Under the pieces are notes generated by a model that saw only the letters and a list, made by a program, of their open reading frames with translations, was not told where the DNA came from and ran no database searches. 64,000 nt of DNA from Cordylochernes scorpioides (lineage: Eukaryota; Arthropoda; Arachnida; Pseudoscorpiones; Chernetidae): NCBI GenBank assembly GCA_030710605.1, contig CP092865.1, positions 143,453,081 through 143,517,080 on the forward strand, read 5' to 3'. A program made the translations under genes and the position numbers. Below are positions 10,600 to 22,059 of this stretch, one piece after another; the stretch's first letter is position 1, and each line of letters opens with the position of its first letter.

Positions 10600-11054
10600 T
10601 GTTGTAATATATCCCAATACATCTATGTCTCCATGTATTGTGTAAATGTATAATGTAATTGCCAAAGTGTGACAAATAAAATTTCGAGTGAGCGTCAGCC
10701 GATGCCAGAAGGGCCCCGCTAGATTCCCCGCAGTCCTGGAAATTTACGACCGTCTGCATTCTTGTCTCGACGGCGGCGGGTTGCGACATTTCAGTCTGGG
10801 CCCCTACAGCCCCCCCTTTTTTATAAACACGGTTAGTCGGCTTGGGGACGAGACTTGCAGACGTCTCTAAACAGTTCTCCCCTAAACTGGTGTCGGCTGG
10901 ACTCACTTTTTGCTATCTCCGTGGTGACATCTACCATGTCTCGTTCTTTGGTGCAACACATTCACGCCTGAACCCACTCTAACATTGAGGCCATAACGAC
11001 TGCATTTGACCAACACATTACAGTCATCCTACAGGATCGACTTACCTCACCACA
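10600..11054 (+). repeat. Gypsy-1 3' LTR
   Basis: 455 bp, nearly identical to 4698-5152 and ending in CACCACA before the TATA duplication. Confidence 0.95.
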
Positions 11055-11139
11055 TATATACATCTATTTATATGTAAGATTTGACACATTTGTGGGAAGG
11101 TGCATGCCTACTAGTTTAAAAATAATAATGCTTAGTGAC

Positions 11140-12577
11140 CAAAATAATAATAATAAAAGAGCCAATAATGAATTCAAAACTAAATTAAGTAAATAAGAAA
11201 GCCAATAATGAATTCAAACCTAAACTATAATGAATTCAAACAAAATTAAATAAATGAGAAAACCAATAATGAATTCAAACAAAATTGAATAAATAAAAGG
11301 CCAATAATGAATTCAAACAAAAATTAAGTAAATAAGAAAGCCAATAATGAATTCAAACCTAAACTATAATGAATTCAAACAAAATTAGATAAATAAAAGG
11401 CCAATAATTTATTCAAACAAGATATTAAGTAAATAAGAAAACCAATAATGAATTAAAACAAAAATTAGATAGATAAGAAAGCCAATAATGGATTCAAACA
11501 AAATTAAATAAATGAGAAAACCAATAATGAATTCACACCTGAACTATAATGAATTCAAACAAAAAATAAATAATAATAAAAGAGCCAATAATGACTTCAA
11601 ACAAAAATTAAATAAATGAGAAAACCAATAATGAATTCAAACAAAAATTAAGTAAATAAGAAAACCAATAATGAATTAAAACAAAAATTAAATAGATAAG
11701 AAAGCCAATAATGAATTCAAAACTAAAATAAATAAATAAAAGGCCAATAATGAATTCACACAAAAATTAAATAAATGAGAAAACCAATAATGAATTCAAA
11801 CCTGAACTATAATGAATTCAAACAAAAATAATAATAATAAAAGAGCCAATAATGAATTCAAAACTAACTAAATAAATAAATAAAGCCAATAATGAATTCA
11901 AACCTAAACTATAATGAATTCAAACAAAATTGAATAAATGAGAAAACCAATAATGAATTCAAACAAAATTGAATAAATAAAAGGCCAATAATGAATTCAA
12001 ACAAAAATTAAGTAAATAAGAAAGCCAATAATGATTTCAAACCTAAACTATAATGAATTCAAACAAAATTAGATAAATAAAAGGCCAATAATTTATTCAA
12101 ACAAGATATTAAGTAAATAAGAAAACCAATAATGAATTAAAACAAAAATTAGATAGATAAGAAAGCCAATAATGGATTCAAACAAAATTAAATAAATGAG
12201 AAAACCAATAATGAATTCACACCTGAACTATAATGAATTCAAACAAAAAATAAATAATAATAAAAGAGCCAATAATGACTTCAAACAAAAATTAAATAAA
12301 TGAGAAAACCAATAATGAATTCAAACAAAAATTAAGTAAATAAGAAAACCGATAATGAATTAAAACAAAAATTAAATAGATAAGAAAGCCAATAATGAAT
12401 TCAAAACTAAAATAAATAAATAAAAGGCCAATAATGAATTCACACAAAAATTAAATAAATGAGAAAACCAATAATGAATTCAAACCTGAACTATAATGAA
12501 TTCAAATAAAAATAATAATAATAAAAGAGCCAATAATGAATTCAAAACTAAATAAATAAAAGACCTATAATGAATAA
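11140..12577. repeat. AT-rich satellite with a 684-bp higher-order repeat
   Basis: Basic units of about 35-45 bp contain CCAATAATGAATTCAAAC followed by an AAATTAAATAAATRAGAAA-type spacer. Many carry an EcoRI site. Landmark variants recur exactly 684 bp apart: the AATAAAAGAGCCAATAATG phrase has GCC at 11161, 11845 and 12529. The ATTTATTCAAACAAG variant and the TATAATGAATTC half-unit also recur. So there are two full higher-order copies. It begins only about 85 bp after the Gypsy-1 3' LTR. It is non-coding. Confidence 0.95.
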
Positions 12578-14435
12578 AAAAAAAAACTGGTGACTTCACA
12601 TCAGACTTGACCCGGTGCCTGTCAGTCAAAATTTATCTCTATCAGTTCCATGCCTTTTTCGTTGAAACATGTCCAATTCTATATGGGTTTGCTACTTGCT
12701 AATTTAAACTAACCTGATCAAGTTTTAAACTTGTTTAATACCTAATAAAAATAAAATAAATAGTATTTTATCAATGTACTACCATAGTACGTCTGGTAGG
12801 GAGTCCTTTATAAAGACTGACTGGGCTGAGTTGGTTCTTCAGGATGAACACATCATCCAACTCATCATGAGTAAATACGACATTCAGCACAAAGCCCGAA
12901 ATGCCAAAGACCTCACGTCCAGCACAAAGCCCGTGGCGTGATTAACTGGCCTATTCTGCACTCATTGATACCCTCGCCGAAGAGTCCTCGTGTCAGTCAT
13001 CTGAAGACACTACGAAACCTCGCGCGTCCCTATTAATGGTATCAGACCCAACAAATGGGTCAGTGCATAGAACCGATCAAGTCCCTGTCTTGCAAAACCC
13101 ACCCTAACTCAGTCTTTTACCACTAACGTTATCCGTATGGAAGGAAGCATACCTATAGCGCACACTTCCCCTACTGGGGTTTGAAACCAGATACCATCCA
13201 GTTATCAAACCCTACATTGATTTAATTGAATTGTATGTAGCCATCTGGTGCGCCGGTGAAAACCCGCTAAGTCCACCAAAGTTTCACACATATCAAAAGT
13301 TAACAAAAAAAAAAAACTCATATTCCCGAAGGAAGCCTAACAAAAGGAGCGATTATTTTCTAATTTGAGAATTGCATTGTCCTGAGAGGCTTATATCCCT
13401 AACAAATTTGAAATCAAAGTAAAATCGATCCTATTAAAATTCCCTAACACTATTCTAAATACGTAGTTTGGTCTAACAATATAATAGTTTTAACCCTTTT
13501 ACACATTCATTATTCCAATCCTTTCATACACCCTCTCCCCTATCATTCGCGGAATGCAAACAGACTAAAGTTAAAAATTGCTATAAACGCCAAAATACCT
13601 CAATTATCATTGCTAAATTTACCCTAACAATAATTAACTTCAAGGACATCATGAAATCAAAGAAAATATTTAATAAAACTTGGGAACTAAATGCCCTTCA
13701 ATATAAATTAACCTATGCCTCATACAATCTCTTACTAACTATTTATATTCAATGACTGATATCAGTCCCAACTGTAAGCTAACCTAACCTTAAAATAATT
13801 GTAAATATCAGAGTCTCTAAATTGTCTTTGCCTCAACACCTAGTACCACTGCAAAGATAATTTAATAGGACAATTTACTAATTAGAGCGACAAAGAATAG
13901 GACATTCAACTCATGAAGGCGACAAACAATTGGAGACGCTTCCTCCACTGATAAGATCCTATTGATTGACCTTATCTCCTCAAACACGCTCCAGTCACAG
14001 CAACCACTCTACACCACTAGTCAACAACTTTATCCTACCTGTTGACTGTAGGCAACACGCAATAGTTCTAGAATATGGAATTAAAGGGCGTCTATATATA
14101 CCCAACCGATATCTGTATTAATGTGTAAACCTACACTCTGCTGCACCACTGCTCTAAACTACCTGGCTTCTGATTGTCTATGTCTACTTAATCTCAATTC
14201 AAGGGATTATTGAGCGTCATACGATGGCTCTCGTATACTCAACCTTGGACGTCACTAAGAACACAAACAGCTCGCCGCCAAACATTACTCCGACCTCGGC
14301 AGTACATCCTTTCCTGGAGTTGTTGTGTGGCTCTGGAGTAAACTTGATGTCGCCCAGCTATACCTGTACATCTATTTAGCTGCTTGCGCCACCGATCCTA
14401 CTGTAAACTATGCACCATACTGAAGTACTAACTCG
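12578..14435. other. No gene recognised
   Basis: Moderately AT-rich unique-looking sequence. It contains a small duplication (CAGCACAAAGCCCG at 12885 and 12920) and scattered TATA tracts. It lies on the 3' side of Gypsy-2, where that element's 3' LTR should be, but no matching sequence was found right of 19482. Confidence 0.5.
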
Positions 14436-14527
14436 TTGCTCATAACTGGAAAGTTATCACCTAATAGCCACTCAAGAGCGTTCTGGTTTTCCAGTCGCTT
14501 CTTGGTCAAACAATATCTTATTCTATT

Positions 14528-14955
14528 TAAATCTAATCTAAAAAAAATTACCCTAAACTTGAATATTTGTGCCAAATTGGTTACACCTAATTGCCAAATA
14601 TTAACCAGACTGATTGTCTATACTATATGCTTTGACATGAGAAAGTTTGAAAATTTTAACATAAAATTTCAAAATTTAAGGTTTCATGAAAAAAAAAATT
14701 CTACAAAAAAAAAAATCTGCTTAATTTGGTCTCTCAAATCTAATCTTAATAAAATAAAATTACCCTAAACTTGAATATTTGTGCTAAATTGGTTACACCT
14801 AATTGCCAAATATTAACAAGACTGATTGTCTATACTTACAATATGCATTGAGAGAGAAATTTAAAAATTTTAACATGGAATTTCAAAACTTAAGGTTTCA
14901 TAAAAAAAATTCTACAAGAGAAAAAAAATTCTGCTTAATTTGGTCTCTCCTGATA
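14528..14955 (-). repeat. Tandem duplication, period 212 bp
   Basis: Two imperfect copies, aligned for example at ACCCTAAACTTGAATATTTG (14550 and 14762), each ending in CTGCTTAATTTGGTCTCTC. It lies just 3' of the Gypsy-2 pol stop, so it is probably part of that element's 3' untranslated region. Confidence 0.85.
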
Positions 14956-15016
14956 CATATTAAAGTTTTACGAACTTACGCTTTCTATACATGCACTCTC
15001 TTCACACTACATCATG

Positions 15017-18000
15017 TCAGTGACTATGGCCACCGCTCACATCACAAAGTCTACACCTTGTCGGCTTCCTCTCACGTGTAGAGCGTCGTATAGCCGACGA
15101 ATTCTGACCATTATCTGAACTTTGAACTTGTGCTGTTTGGTTACTGCTAGGTGGTACAGCTGATTTGCTCAGAGGGTAAAAGAAATTCACAAATCCTGGA
15201 TTTGTGCTACAGAATTCCTCATCCTCTTCGCTTTCCTGTTCCTGGTCATTTGTTGAATTTAGCGGGTAGGTCCTAATAGGCTCGTAGTAGGCCTTCATAC
15301 GATCTACATGGAACTTATCCCTCTTACCACTTTTGGTATCTTCGAGCAGGTAGACTGTTTCTCCGGTGCGTTCCAGTACTAAGAACGGGCCCTCGTATCG
15401 TGGTTCTAGCTTATGACGTCCTTTCGTCTCATGCATTCTTTCTACTAAAACCAGCTGTCCTTCGGAAATACCCGCAGTTTGCTTTCGGCAAATTTGGCTC
15501 CAGCTTCGTCCTGACCTTTTAGATAAGTCTGTCGTACTTTCTCTCTCGCCGTCTCCATTTTTTTCAGCTATCTGGTGCTTGTAAGCCGTCGCATAATGGT
15601 TAATAGAATCATTAATCATAGGGTATCCTCTTATTTCTTCGAAAGGTTGTGGCTGCCTCAGCTCATATCCGTAAAGGAGTTTTGCTGGTGTATATCCTGT
15701 TGAGGCATGTTCGGTGGATCTAATGGCAAACGCTACCATGGGCAGAATGTTATCCCAGTTGGACCCACATGCACAACGCCTCAATGATTCTATTACCGTT
15801 CGGTTTTGACGTTCAACTGCTCCATTGTTTTGCGGCCTCCAGGCAGTGGTATTTACCGCCGATATTCCTAGCGCTTTACAGACCCCTTTAAAAACTTGGC
15901 TTATGAATGCTGAACCACGATCTGACAACACCGTCTTGGGTACTCCATGATGCGTAATCACCCTATCCACAAGGGCCTTCACTACAGTTCCTGCCGTCTG
16001 ATCCCTTGTCGGTACCAATATTGGGTATTTAGTAAATAAGTCCATGATTGATAATATGCTGTTGTGGCCTCGTGGAGTAGTCTCCAATGGACCAATGAAG
16101 TCAATAGCGATATGTTCGAATGGCTGCATTGGCCTGAAGTGTGGGGCATTCGCCGCCTTGGATGCGCCTTGGTTTGAAAATTGACAATTCTCGCACCTGC
16201 GTATATAATTTTGGACTTCCGTCCTCATTCTAGGCCAGAAATATTCAGACCTCAGCCGGCGCAGCGTCTTCCGAACTCCGAAGTGTCCTGCGGAGGCGAT
16301 GTTGTGGTGATAGCCCATGACTCGATTGATCAACGATCTCGGGATCACCTTCACCCAGTTACCCTGGTCGTTATATACATATAGGCATCCATCTTTCCTC
16401 ATGTATTCCTTATGTTTATGTGGGATTATGCCTATCCCTACCCTAGTCTCTATCCTGGTGATTAATGGTGACCACTTAGGATCACGCTTCAGCTCCGACC
16501 AAACCTCATCGTTAGACAATAAAGGGGACCCTTGTTCAATAGTGGCTGCGGCCACAACCCTATTATCCTCTAAAGTGCTGAGATCATTGCTGCAAGGAAA
16601 CCTGCTTAGGAAATCTGCTACTCTGTTGTCTTTCCCTGGTACATAGGCAAAGGTAACTCTAAATTCCTGGATAATTTCTGCCCACCTGGATAACCGTGCG
16701 TTTTTGTAATCCGATCCTTTATTATACGTTATAGGTTTATGGTCGGTAAGGACTTCTATACTGCTACCAGCTATAAGGTGTTTAAAATGCTGTAGCGCTA
16801 GTACTACCGCGTATGCCTCTTTCTCTATGGTGGAGTAGCGGGTCTCGGGTCCAGAAAGTCGTTTGCTATAATAAGCTACGGGTTTTACGACTCCTTGTAC
16901 CTCCTGCTGTAGGCAGGCTCCAACTGCTATCCCACTGGCGTCAGTGTTTAGTATAAAGGGCTTACTTGGCACTGGATGGACCAGTACTGGTTTACTCGTA
17001 AGTACCTTCTTTATGATTTCAAAGGCCGCTTGTTCTGCGGTGCCCCAGAAGAATTTGTGCCCTTTCTTCAATAGATTGCTCAGAGGAGCGAGGATTTCTC
17101 CTGCATTGGGCACGAAACGCCTATAGTAATTTACCATGCCTAGTAGACTTCTCACAGCCCTGATGTTCTTAGGCCGTGGCATATCTCTTAATGCTGCGAC
17201 GTTGTCGTAAAGGGGTTTAATTCCTTCTTGGTCGATGGTATGACCCAAGTATTCTACCGAATCTCGGAAGAAGTAGCTCTTAGCACGTTTGGCTCGCAGG
17301 TGGAATTTATTCAAGCGTTCGAGTACAGCAGCAAGGTCTGCTACATGTTGCTCGAAAGAGCTACTGTAGACAATTACGTCGTCGATGTACAATCGTACGC
17401 ACTTAAATAACAAATCTCCCAGTACTATATTCATAGCCCATTGGAAGATTTGTGCTGAATTCTTTGCACCTTGTGCCAAACGTGCAAATCGGTACCTCCC
17501 CCAAGGTAAGGAAAAAGCGAAATAGTCGCGATCACACTCTGGGATGTGAATTTGAAAGAACCCGGAGGTTAAGTCTAGAGTGCTGAAGACTTTGGCGCCC
17601 GCAAAGGCTCGCAAGTTGTCTTCAACTCTGGGTATGGGGAAAGGGAAGAATTCCGTCGCATCATTAATTAGGCGGAGGTCCAGTGTAATCCTGACACTAC
17701 CGTCAGATTTCGCAACAGGGAATAGAGGGGAGTTCCATAAAGATGTACATTCCTCCACTATCCCAACTTCCTCCAGTTCTTTTACCAAGGCCTTTACCTT
17801 TGGGACTGTTATCGCTGGTATAGGGTACTGACGTTTATGTATTGGTTTTGCCGACAACATTCTCAGTTCAGGGGCTGTTATTGTCGAACCCTCTCCCATA
17901 TCGCTAATTCCGTCGCAAAAACAGTGAGGGAATGCTCTGACCACGTCTTCTCCTGTCCTTATTTGGCCTATGGGTAATCTGGGCGGTAGCGCCTCTAGTT

Positions 18001-18517
18001 CTTTCGCTATGATTGGTGATTTAAAAGCTGATGAACACGGATCACCCTTCTTCTCGTATTCGGATGTTATTTTCCCATCGTGGCTCATAGTGAGTCGTAG
18101 TGCCCTAATTCCTGGCATGCCTAAAATGCCGTCATAGTCTGCAAAACCTAAGTCACAGAATTCGAAAGTGGTCCTGACATTCCTGATTGCCTTCCCATTG
18201 ATCTCTGCTCCTATCTCTACTAGATTACTCCCTTCTGATGGAACCCTGAATCCCCCTAGCCCCTTTAACATTATTGGCTTGTTCAGCTCGAATAGGTCCT
18301 TATTTACAAGTTTTAGGTTAAATATGTTGGCTTCAGAGCCCGTGTCTATTATAAGCTTATGCATTAATGGTACAGAATCTTTATTATTATATACAGCTAC
18401 AGAAATGGCAGGTAGTAGTCCTGCAGATTTGCCCCCTGCCCTAAGACAAGCAGGACCTAGTTTTTTCCTCGTGGGCAGCGGGCGGCGAAATGTCCTGGCT
18501 CTCCACAAGTGAAACAT
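15017..18517 (-). CDS. pol: Gypsy-2 Pol: protease, RT, RNase H, integrase
   Basis: An uninterrupted polyprotein of about 1166 residues from the first in-frame ATG; it is probably made by -1 frameshifting from gag, so that ATG need not be used. In order: aspartic protease with LIIDTGSEANIF (about residue 57); RT with SDGSVRITLDLRLIND, FSTLDLTSGFFQI and the catalytic LYIDDVIVYSS; RNase H with NTDASGIAVGACLQQ and the TDHKPITY box; an integrase zinc domain (HHNIASAGHFG then CENCQFSN); and a DDE core with D in IAIDFIGPL, D in VLSDRGSAF and E in NGAVERQNRTV. All catalytic residues I can identify are present. It is the only open gypsy pol in the window and has a broken relative at 1-817. Confidence 0.96.
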   Translation of the reverse strand: MFHLWRARTFRRPLPTRKKLGPACLRAGGKSAGLLPAISVAVYNNKDSVPLMHKLIIDTGSEANIFNLKLVNKDLFELNKPIMLKGLGGFRVPSEGSNLVEIGAEINGKAIRNVRTTFEFCDLGFADYDGILGMPGIRALRLTMSHDGKITSEYEKKGDPCSSAFKSPIIAKELEALPPRLPIGQIRTGEDVVRAFPHCFCDGISDMGEGSTITAPELRMLSAKPIHKRQYPIPAITVPKVKALVKELEEVGIVEECTSLWNSPLFPVAKSDGSVRITLDLRLINDATEFFPFPIPRVEDNLRAFAGAKVFSTLDLTSGFFQIHIPECDRDYFAFSLPWGRYRFARLAQGAKNSAQIFQWAMNIVLGDLLFKCVRLYIDDVIVYSSSFEQHVADLAAVLERLNKFHLRAKRAKSYFFRDSVEYLGHTIDQEGIKPLYDNVAALRDMPRPKNIRAVRSLLGMVNYYRRFVPNAGEILAPLSNLLKKGHKFFWGTAEQAAFEIIKKVLTSKPVLVHPVPSKPFILNTDASGIAVGACLQQEVQGVVKPVAYYSKRLSGPETRYSTIEKEAYAVVLALQHFKHLIAGSSIEVLTDHKPITYNKGSDYKNARLSRWAEIIQEFRVTFAYVPGKDNRVADFLSRFPCSNDLSTLEDNRVVAAATIEQGSPLLSNDEVWSELKRDPKWSPLITRIETRVGIGIIPHKHKEYMRKDGCLYVYNDQGNWVKVIPRSLINRVMGYHHNIASAGHFGVRKTLRRLRSEYFWPRMRTEVQNYIRRCENCQFSNQGASKAANAPHFRPMQPFEHIAIDFIGPLETTPRGHNSILSIMDLFTKYPILVPTRDQTAGTVVKALVDRVITHHGVPKTVLSDRGSAFISQVFKGVCKALGISAVNTTAWRPQNNGAVERQNRTVIESLRRCACGSNWDNILPMVAFAIRSTEHASTGYTPAKLLYGYELRQPQPFEEIRGYPMINDSINHYATAYKHQIAEKNGDGERESTTDLSKRSGRSWSQICRKQTAGISEGQLVLVERMHETKGRHKLEPRYEGPFLVLERTGETVYLLEDTKSGKRDKFHVDRMKAYYEPIRTYPLNSTNDQEQESEEDEEFCSTNPGFVNFFYPLSKSAVPPSSNQTAQVQSSDNGQNSSAIRRSTRERKPTRCRLCDVSGGHSH

Positions 18518-19482
18518 TTGCGCTTATTTACTGATGGGTAGCCGCGTCCGTTCTCTTCCTTTCCACTCCTGTGACCGTTGTTCGACCTTGGTCCATTATC
18601 ACGTTGGGGGCTTCCACTATGGTTCTGAGTCGTGCTGTTGCCCGCGCTTTGGTCCTTTCTTCGCTGGTCTCTATTGTAGGTGCCCCTATTGTAGTGCTGG
18701 CGATATTCCCTGTTGTTTTCTTGTTTCTTTGTTGTATCCTGCGCCCTCCTTAGTTCTCTAATCTCCTCATACATCTCGGTCATCCTTTTTGTAAGCTTCT
18801 CTAGTTCCCTTTGGTGTCCCTCCTCCTTTGTTAAAGAGAATTCCCGCTCGTTGTCCTCAACTCCTTGTGCTCTATCCACGAGTGTATCCCAATCTTCCTG
18901 GTGGTGGTCGAACACGCGGGAACGGATTGCAGGGTGTAGCCCAGCTACGAACACTCTCTTCCTTTCTTTCCTGCCGATCGTGAGGTCTTCTGACTCTATC
19001 TGGTGAGCCAAGCTCACTACTCTATCAGCAAAGTCAGTTACTGACTCCCCCAACATTTGTCTTGCTCCGAAGAAGTTCTTACGGGACTCTGCGGCTGGAA
19101 CATGGACACGGAACTTCTTCGACAGCCGCCTCTTTAGTTCTTCATAATCCAGATGGTCGTTCTGCGGGAGCTGAGCGAAGTCTTTGGCTGCTCCGCGAAG
19201 GTGGTTGTTTAGCAAGATTACCCTGTTTGTATCACTCAGAAGGTGCATGCTATATACGCTCTCTAGGTTCTTTACAAATGAATCAAATTTACTTGACGTG
19301 TTTCCCGTGAATTTCTCCAACTGCAGCAGTGCAGCGGGCAGGTACAGTTGGTCTGGGCTAGTTGAGGTATTATTACCGTCGGGCCCATTTGCGGTATTCA
19401 TTTTTTTTTTGATGCTCTCGTTCCAAGGCTTACTGACAGGATCTGCAATGACTTCTATTAGAGAAATAAATAATCTCAACAA
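18457..19482 (-). CDS. gag: Gypsy-2 Gag
   Basis: 341 residues from the first ATG; a second ATG about 27 codons in (MNTANGPDGN) is an equally possible start. The capsid-like part runs from about residue 45 (LYLPAALLQLEKFTGN) and includes FFGARQMLGESVTDFADRVV, a typical retrotransposon Gag segment. A basic, Asn/Arg-rich tail carries one CCHC zinc knuckle (CFTCGEPGHFAARC) near the C-terminus. It stops at TAG directly after the slippery heptamer and overlaps the pol frame. It appears intact and presumably forms the particle that packages element RNA. Confidence 0.94.
   Translation of the reverse strand: MLRLFISLIEVIADPVSKPWNESIKKKMNTANGPDGNNTSTSPDQLYLPAALLQLEKFTGNTSSKFDSFVKNLESVYSMHLLSDTNRVILLNNHLRGAAKDFAQLPQNDHLDYEELKRRLSKKFRVHVPAAESRKNFFGARQMLGESVTDFADRVVSLAHQIESEDLTIGRKERKRVFVAGLHPAIRSRVFDHHQEDWDTLVDRAQGVEDNEREFSLTKEEGHQRELEKLTKRMTEMYEEIRELRRAQDTTKKQENNREYRQHYNRGTYNRDQRRKDQSAGNSTTQNHSGSPQRDNGPRSNNGHRSGKEENGRGYPSVNKRKCFTCGEPGHFAARCPRGKN
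18460..18466 (-). promoter_or_regulatory. -1 ribosomal frameshift site A AAA AAC before the gag stop
   Basis: In the gag frame the last codons read GGA AAA AAC TAG, so the heptamer A AAA AAC (form X XXY YYZ) ends directly at the gag stop (18457-18459). A -1 slip gives the pol frame (AAA CTA GGT), which is exactly how the open pol frame continues. The same heptamer is known from retroviral gag-pro junctions. I did not verify a downstream pseudoknot. Confidence 0.9.
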
Positions 19483-19492
19483 GTAGATTTAG

Positions 19493-22059
19493 AGGGTTGG
19501 AAAGATTATGGAAGATATAAAGAGAAATGTTTCTTTCTTATGGCAGAATTTCTTCTTCTAATAATAATAGCATATGCGTTAGTGCATATGCTAACAACAA
19601 CAAACTGGACAATTGGACATCTTGTTCGACAGGTATACTTCTCACAGTAGTGCACCAGCCTGCATAATGATGCATCGCCAGTTATGGTAAAACACTATAT
19701 AAACATAAAGATTAATTTACCTAGAGTGCCTATCTATGGGGAGGGTTTGTTTTACACGCATTTTATTTTACATATATCAGGGTCTACTATATTGTTCTTT
19801 TCTTTATTCCAGCCTGGACCTTCTTTTAACTAAAATAAAATAGATTAGACATCATTATATTAGATTGTCCTATTTGCTCTGCTAGGGATTATGTTTGCTC
19901 ACTACGCGGTAGTTCAAAATTTGTTTACTATCAACTGCAGGCTAATTTCTCTTACACCTTCGATGATATCATGTGTATTGAATTGACCTGGTTTGACACA
20001 GCACACTTTCCCATTGAGGTCTCACTAAAGTACGGAATTGAATGCTAAAATATATATATATCTCGTTGTGGTGCTAAACATTTATCTCGCTAAAACATGG
20101 CTGTCGCAGTGGTTTCTCGTGGTATGACAGAGGTGAACCGAGCCTAGACACATCTGAGTAGGTGCAAGTTGGCACAACTATATCTTGCGTAGATTAACTC
20201 GGCATGTCGATTAATCAATCTTGGAAATTCTGAGCGAAATGGTGCATCAGCCTGCAGATGAATATATATATAGATTAAATCTATATTTTATAAATGATGC
20301 ATATATTTCAAATATTCTCTCCACATCCTACCACAGTGACCCACTCTTCAACTGGTTCATGCCACGTGGTTTTGCGCGCGGTGGCGTCCATCGGGATATT
20401 GTTTTGTCGTTATTCACTCACGTCCACCTTCGTGAGCATCTTAGTCCTATTATATGTATACAATTTTACAGACAAAATTACATGCTCTGACATCCATAGT
20501 TTAAGTCTACGCAAGATACCCTCCTAAATCTTCAAGGCCTACTCCCGACCTGCCAGAAATGTAGTCCTTGCTACTGGTTACCAATGCCTAATGTCACATT
20601 TCATAAAACTATGAAAGCCGATGTTGAAACGAGTTTTATATATCTGCTATGATGCTATAAGTTTCTTTTGTTATTGGCTTCTGCTGCCAAGCAACCTGAA
20701 GATAAGGTTTTTTTTTTCTGGAAAGGCTTATCAAAAACCAGTCAAGTGTAAACACACACGAGGTGCAAAATTTTTATCGCTGTTTATCTGGGTTATTTGT
20801 ATAACCATTATCTAGTAAACTGCTAAGTTCTTATTTCGAAATAGAGTCATTAATTTCCAAAGGACACAGGTTATATATAAAATTAATTTGATCTTTGGCT
20901 GGAGCTAAAGAAAAGAAACATCAATTTCACTACTTTCATTAAAAAAAAAAGGAAAACCTTCCCCACCAAATTCTGTAATATGGATTATCATACTAAAAAT
21001 TGCTATTAGATTGAATACGATAATAACTAAATAATAAAATATAGATACACCTATAAATGGGAGAGATAAAATTATTTGCAGCTATTTTTAATGTGTGTGA
21101 CACATGCAAAAAAATATAATCAAAGGTGACTGGAAAAAAAAAGGCTAGTAATCTATACACAGAAGGTTTTTCTGTCAATAAAGCTATACTGTTGTCACGC
21201 ATTTCCCTCCACGGAGTTACAAATGAGAATATACAATTCTACAGAATTATAAAACACTATTTTGCGTACTCGCTACTATGCTTGACAATGAAAGAAAATT
21301 ACAATACCAGTTTAAGATTCCCATGCATAAAATAAATTACAAGACCGGTTTAAGAGATCATCTACACTGTTAAAAATAAAAATTGGAACACGTTTATATC
21401 TAAAACTATAATTGAGCAAACGTCTTGTTTGCATGACCTAAAGTAACTTAAAATATATAAAAAGGAAGTAAATTAAAATAAATGATGAAGAAAATAAATT
21501 ATTATACATAACTGTAATCTAAATGGTAATAAAACATTTTACTGGCATCCATAAATATTATCTTGTCCCAATGACTTTTACAAAAATTGTTTTTTAAATA
21601 TATTTGGCATATTATTAGAATATTATACTAAATTAAAATGAATAGATAAATAAAAGAAATGGAAGAAATATGTGGCAGGCATAGTGCCAAGCCTAAAGGC
21701 TAAGCCTTTCAAAAAACGTACCTTTCCCACCAAACGCTTGGTCTAGACTGTCTTTGTTAAAAATTTCCTTGTAGGCGGGAAAAGCGGTTCTCTTGAAACC
21801 CTTAGTGTCTCGCCGACTTGTCAATCAAACTTGCGGGGGAGGAAGTCTAGAATTTGACATTGATTGATATCTTTATTTGCTTTCCCATGGTTTCTCAGAT
21901 TCTTTGCATTTTCCCGCTAAATTTTTTTTCTTGTAATTTTCTATCTACCAGCTAGTATAACGGAATTTTTAAGATTGTTAACTAATAAACACAAAAAAAA
22001 TGAGATTTCAAATACTCTAAACTGGTGTACCTTGCTAAAAAAATTACTGGTGTTGACAA
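19493..22059. other. AT-rich non-coding stretch, 5' side of Gypsy-2
   Basis: The 5' LTR and primer site of Gypsy-2 should lie here, but I see neither a repeat of the 12.6-15 kb sequence nor a convincing tRNA complement. A perfect 9-bp hairpin (AGCATATGC / GCATATGCT, loop of 6) sits at 19569-19592, in what would be the leader. The short open frames show no protein features. Confidence 0.5.
20181..20518. mobile_element. Possible small inverted-repeat element
   Basis: TATCTTGCGTAGATTAACT at 20181 is mirrored by TTAAGTCTACGCAAGATA ending at 20518. That is a 13-bp perfect terminal inverted repeat extending to about 19 bp with two gaps, with about 300 bp of non-coding DNA between. This is the shape of a MITE. 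A target duplication is not clear and no second copy is in the window. Confidence 0.45.

Larger units (their letters stand above)
4698..11054 (+). mobile_element. Ty3/gypsy LTR retrotransposon (Gypsy-1), complete
   Basis: The element has two 455-bp LTRs differing at about five positions by eye, a 4-bp TATA target duplication (4694-4697 and 11055-11058; weak because the site is AT-rich), and a tRNA-Ser-like primer site. It carries gag, then a pol in the order protease, RT, RNase H, integrase, which is the Ty3/gypsy order. It has no env-like frame. The small LTR divergence implies recent insertion. A single frame break in RNase H is the only lesion I see, so it is either barely inactivated or intact with a sequencing indel in an A run. 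Confidence 0.95.

Noticed and set aside
11140-12577. Regular short repeats with spacers, resembling a CRISPR array
   Set aside because: Repeats are diverged AT-rich words, spacers are themselves repeated, and a 684-bp higher-order period exists; the context is a eukaryotic genome. It is a satellite.
13030-13060. TGGTATCAGACCCAAC, reminiscent of a tRNA-iMet primer site
   Set aside because: No LTR end precedes it and no retroelement coding follows on the plus strand; probably chance.
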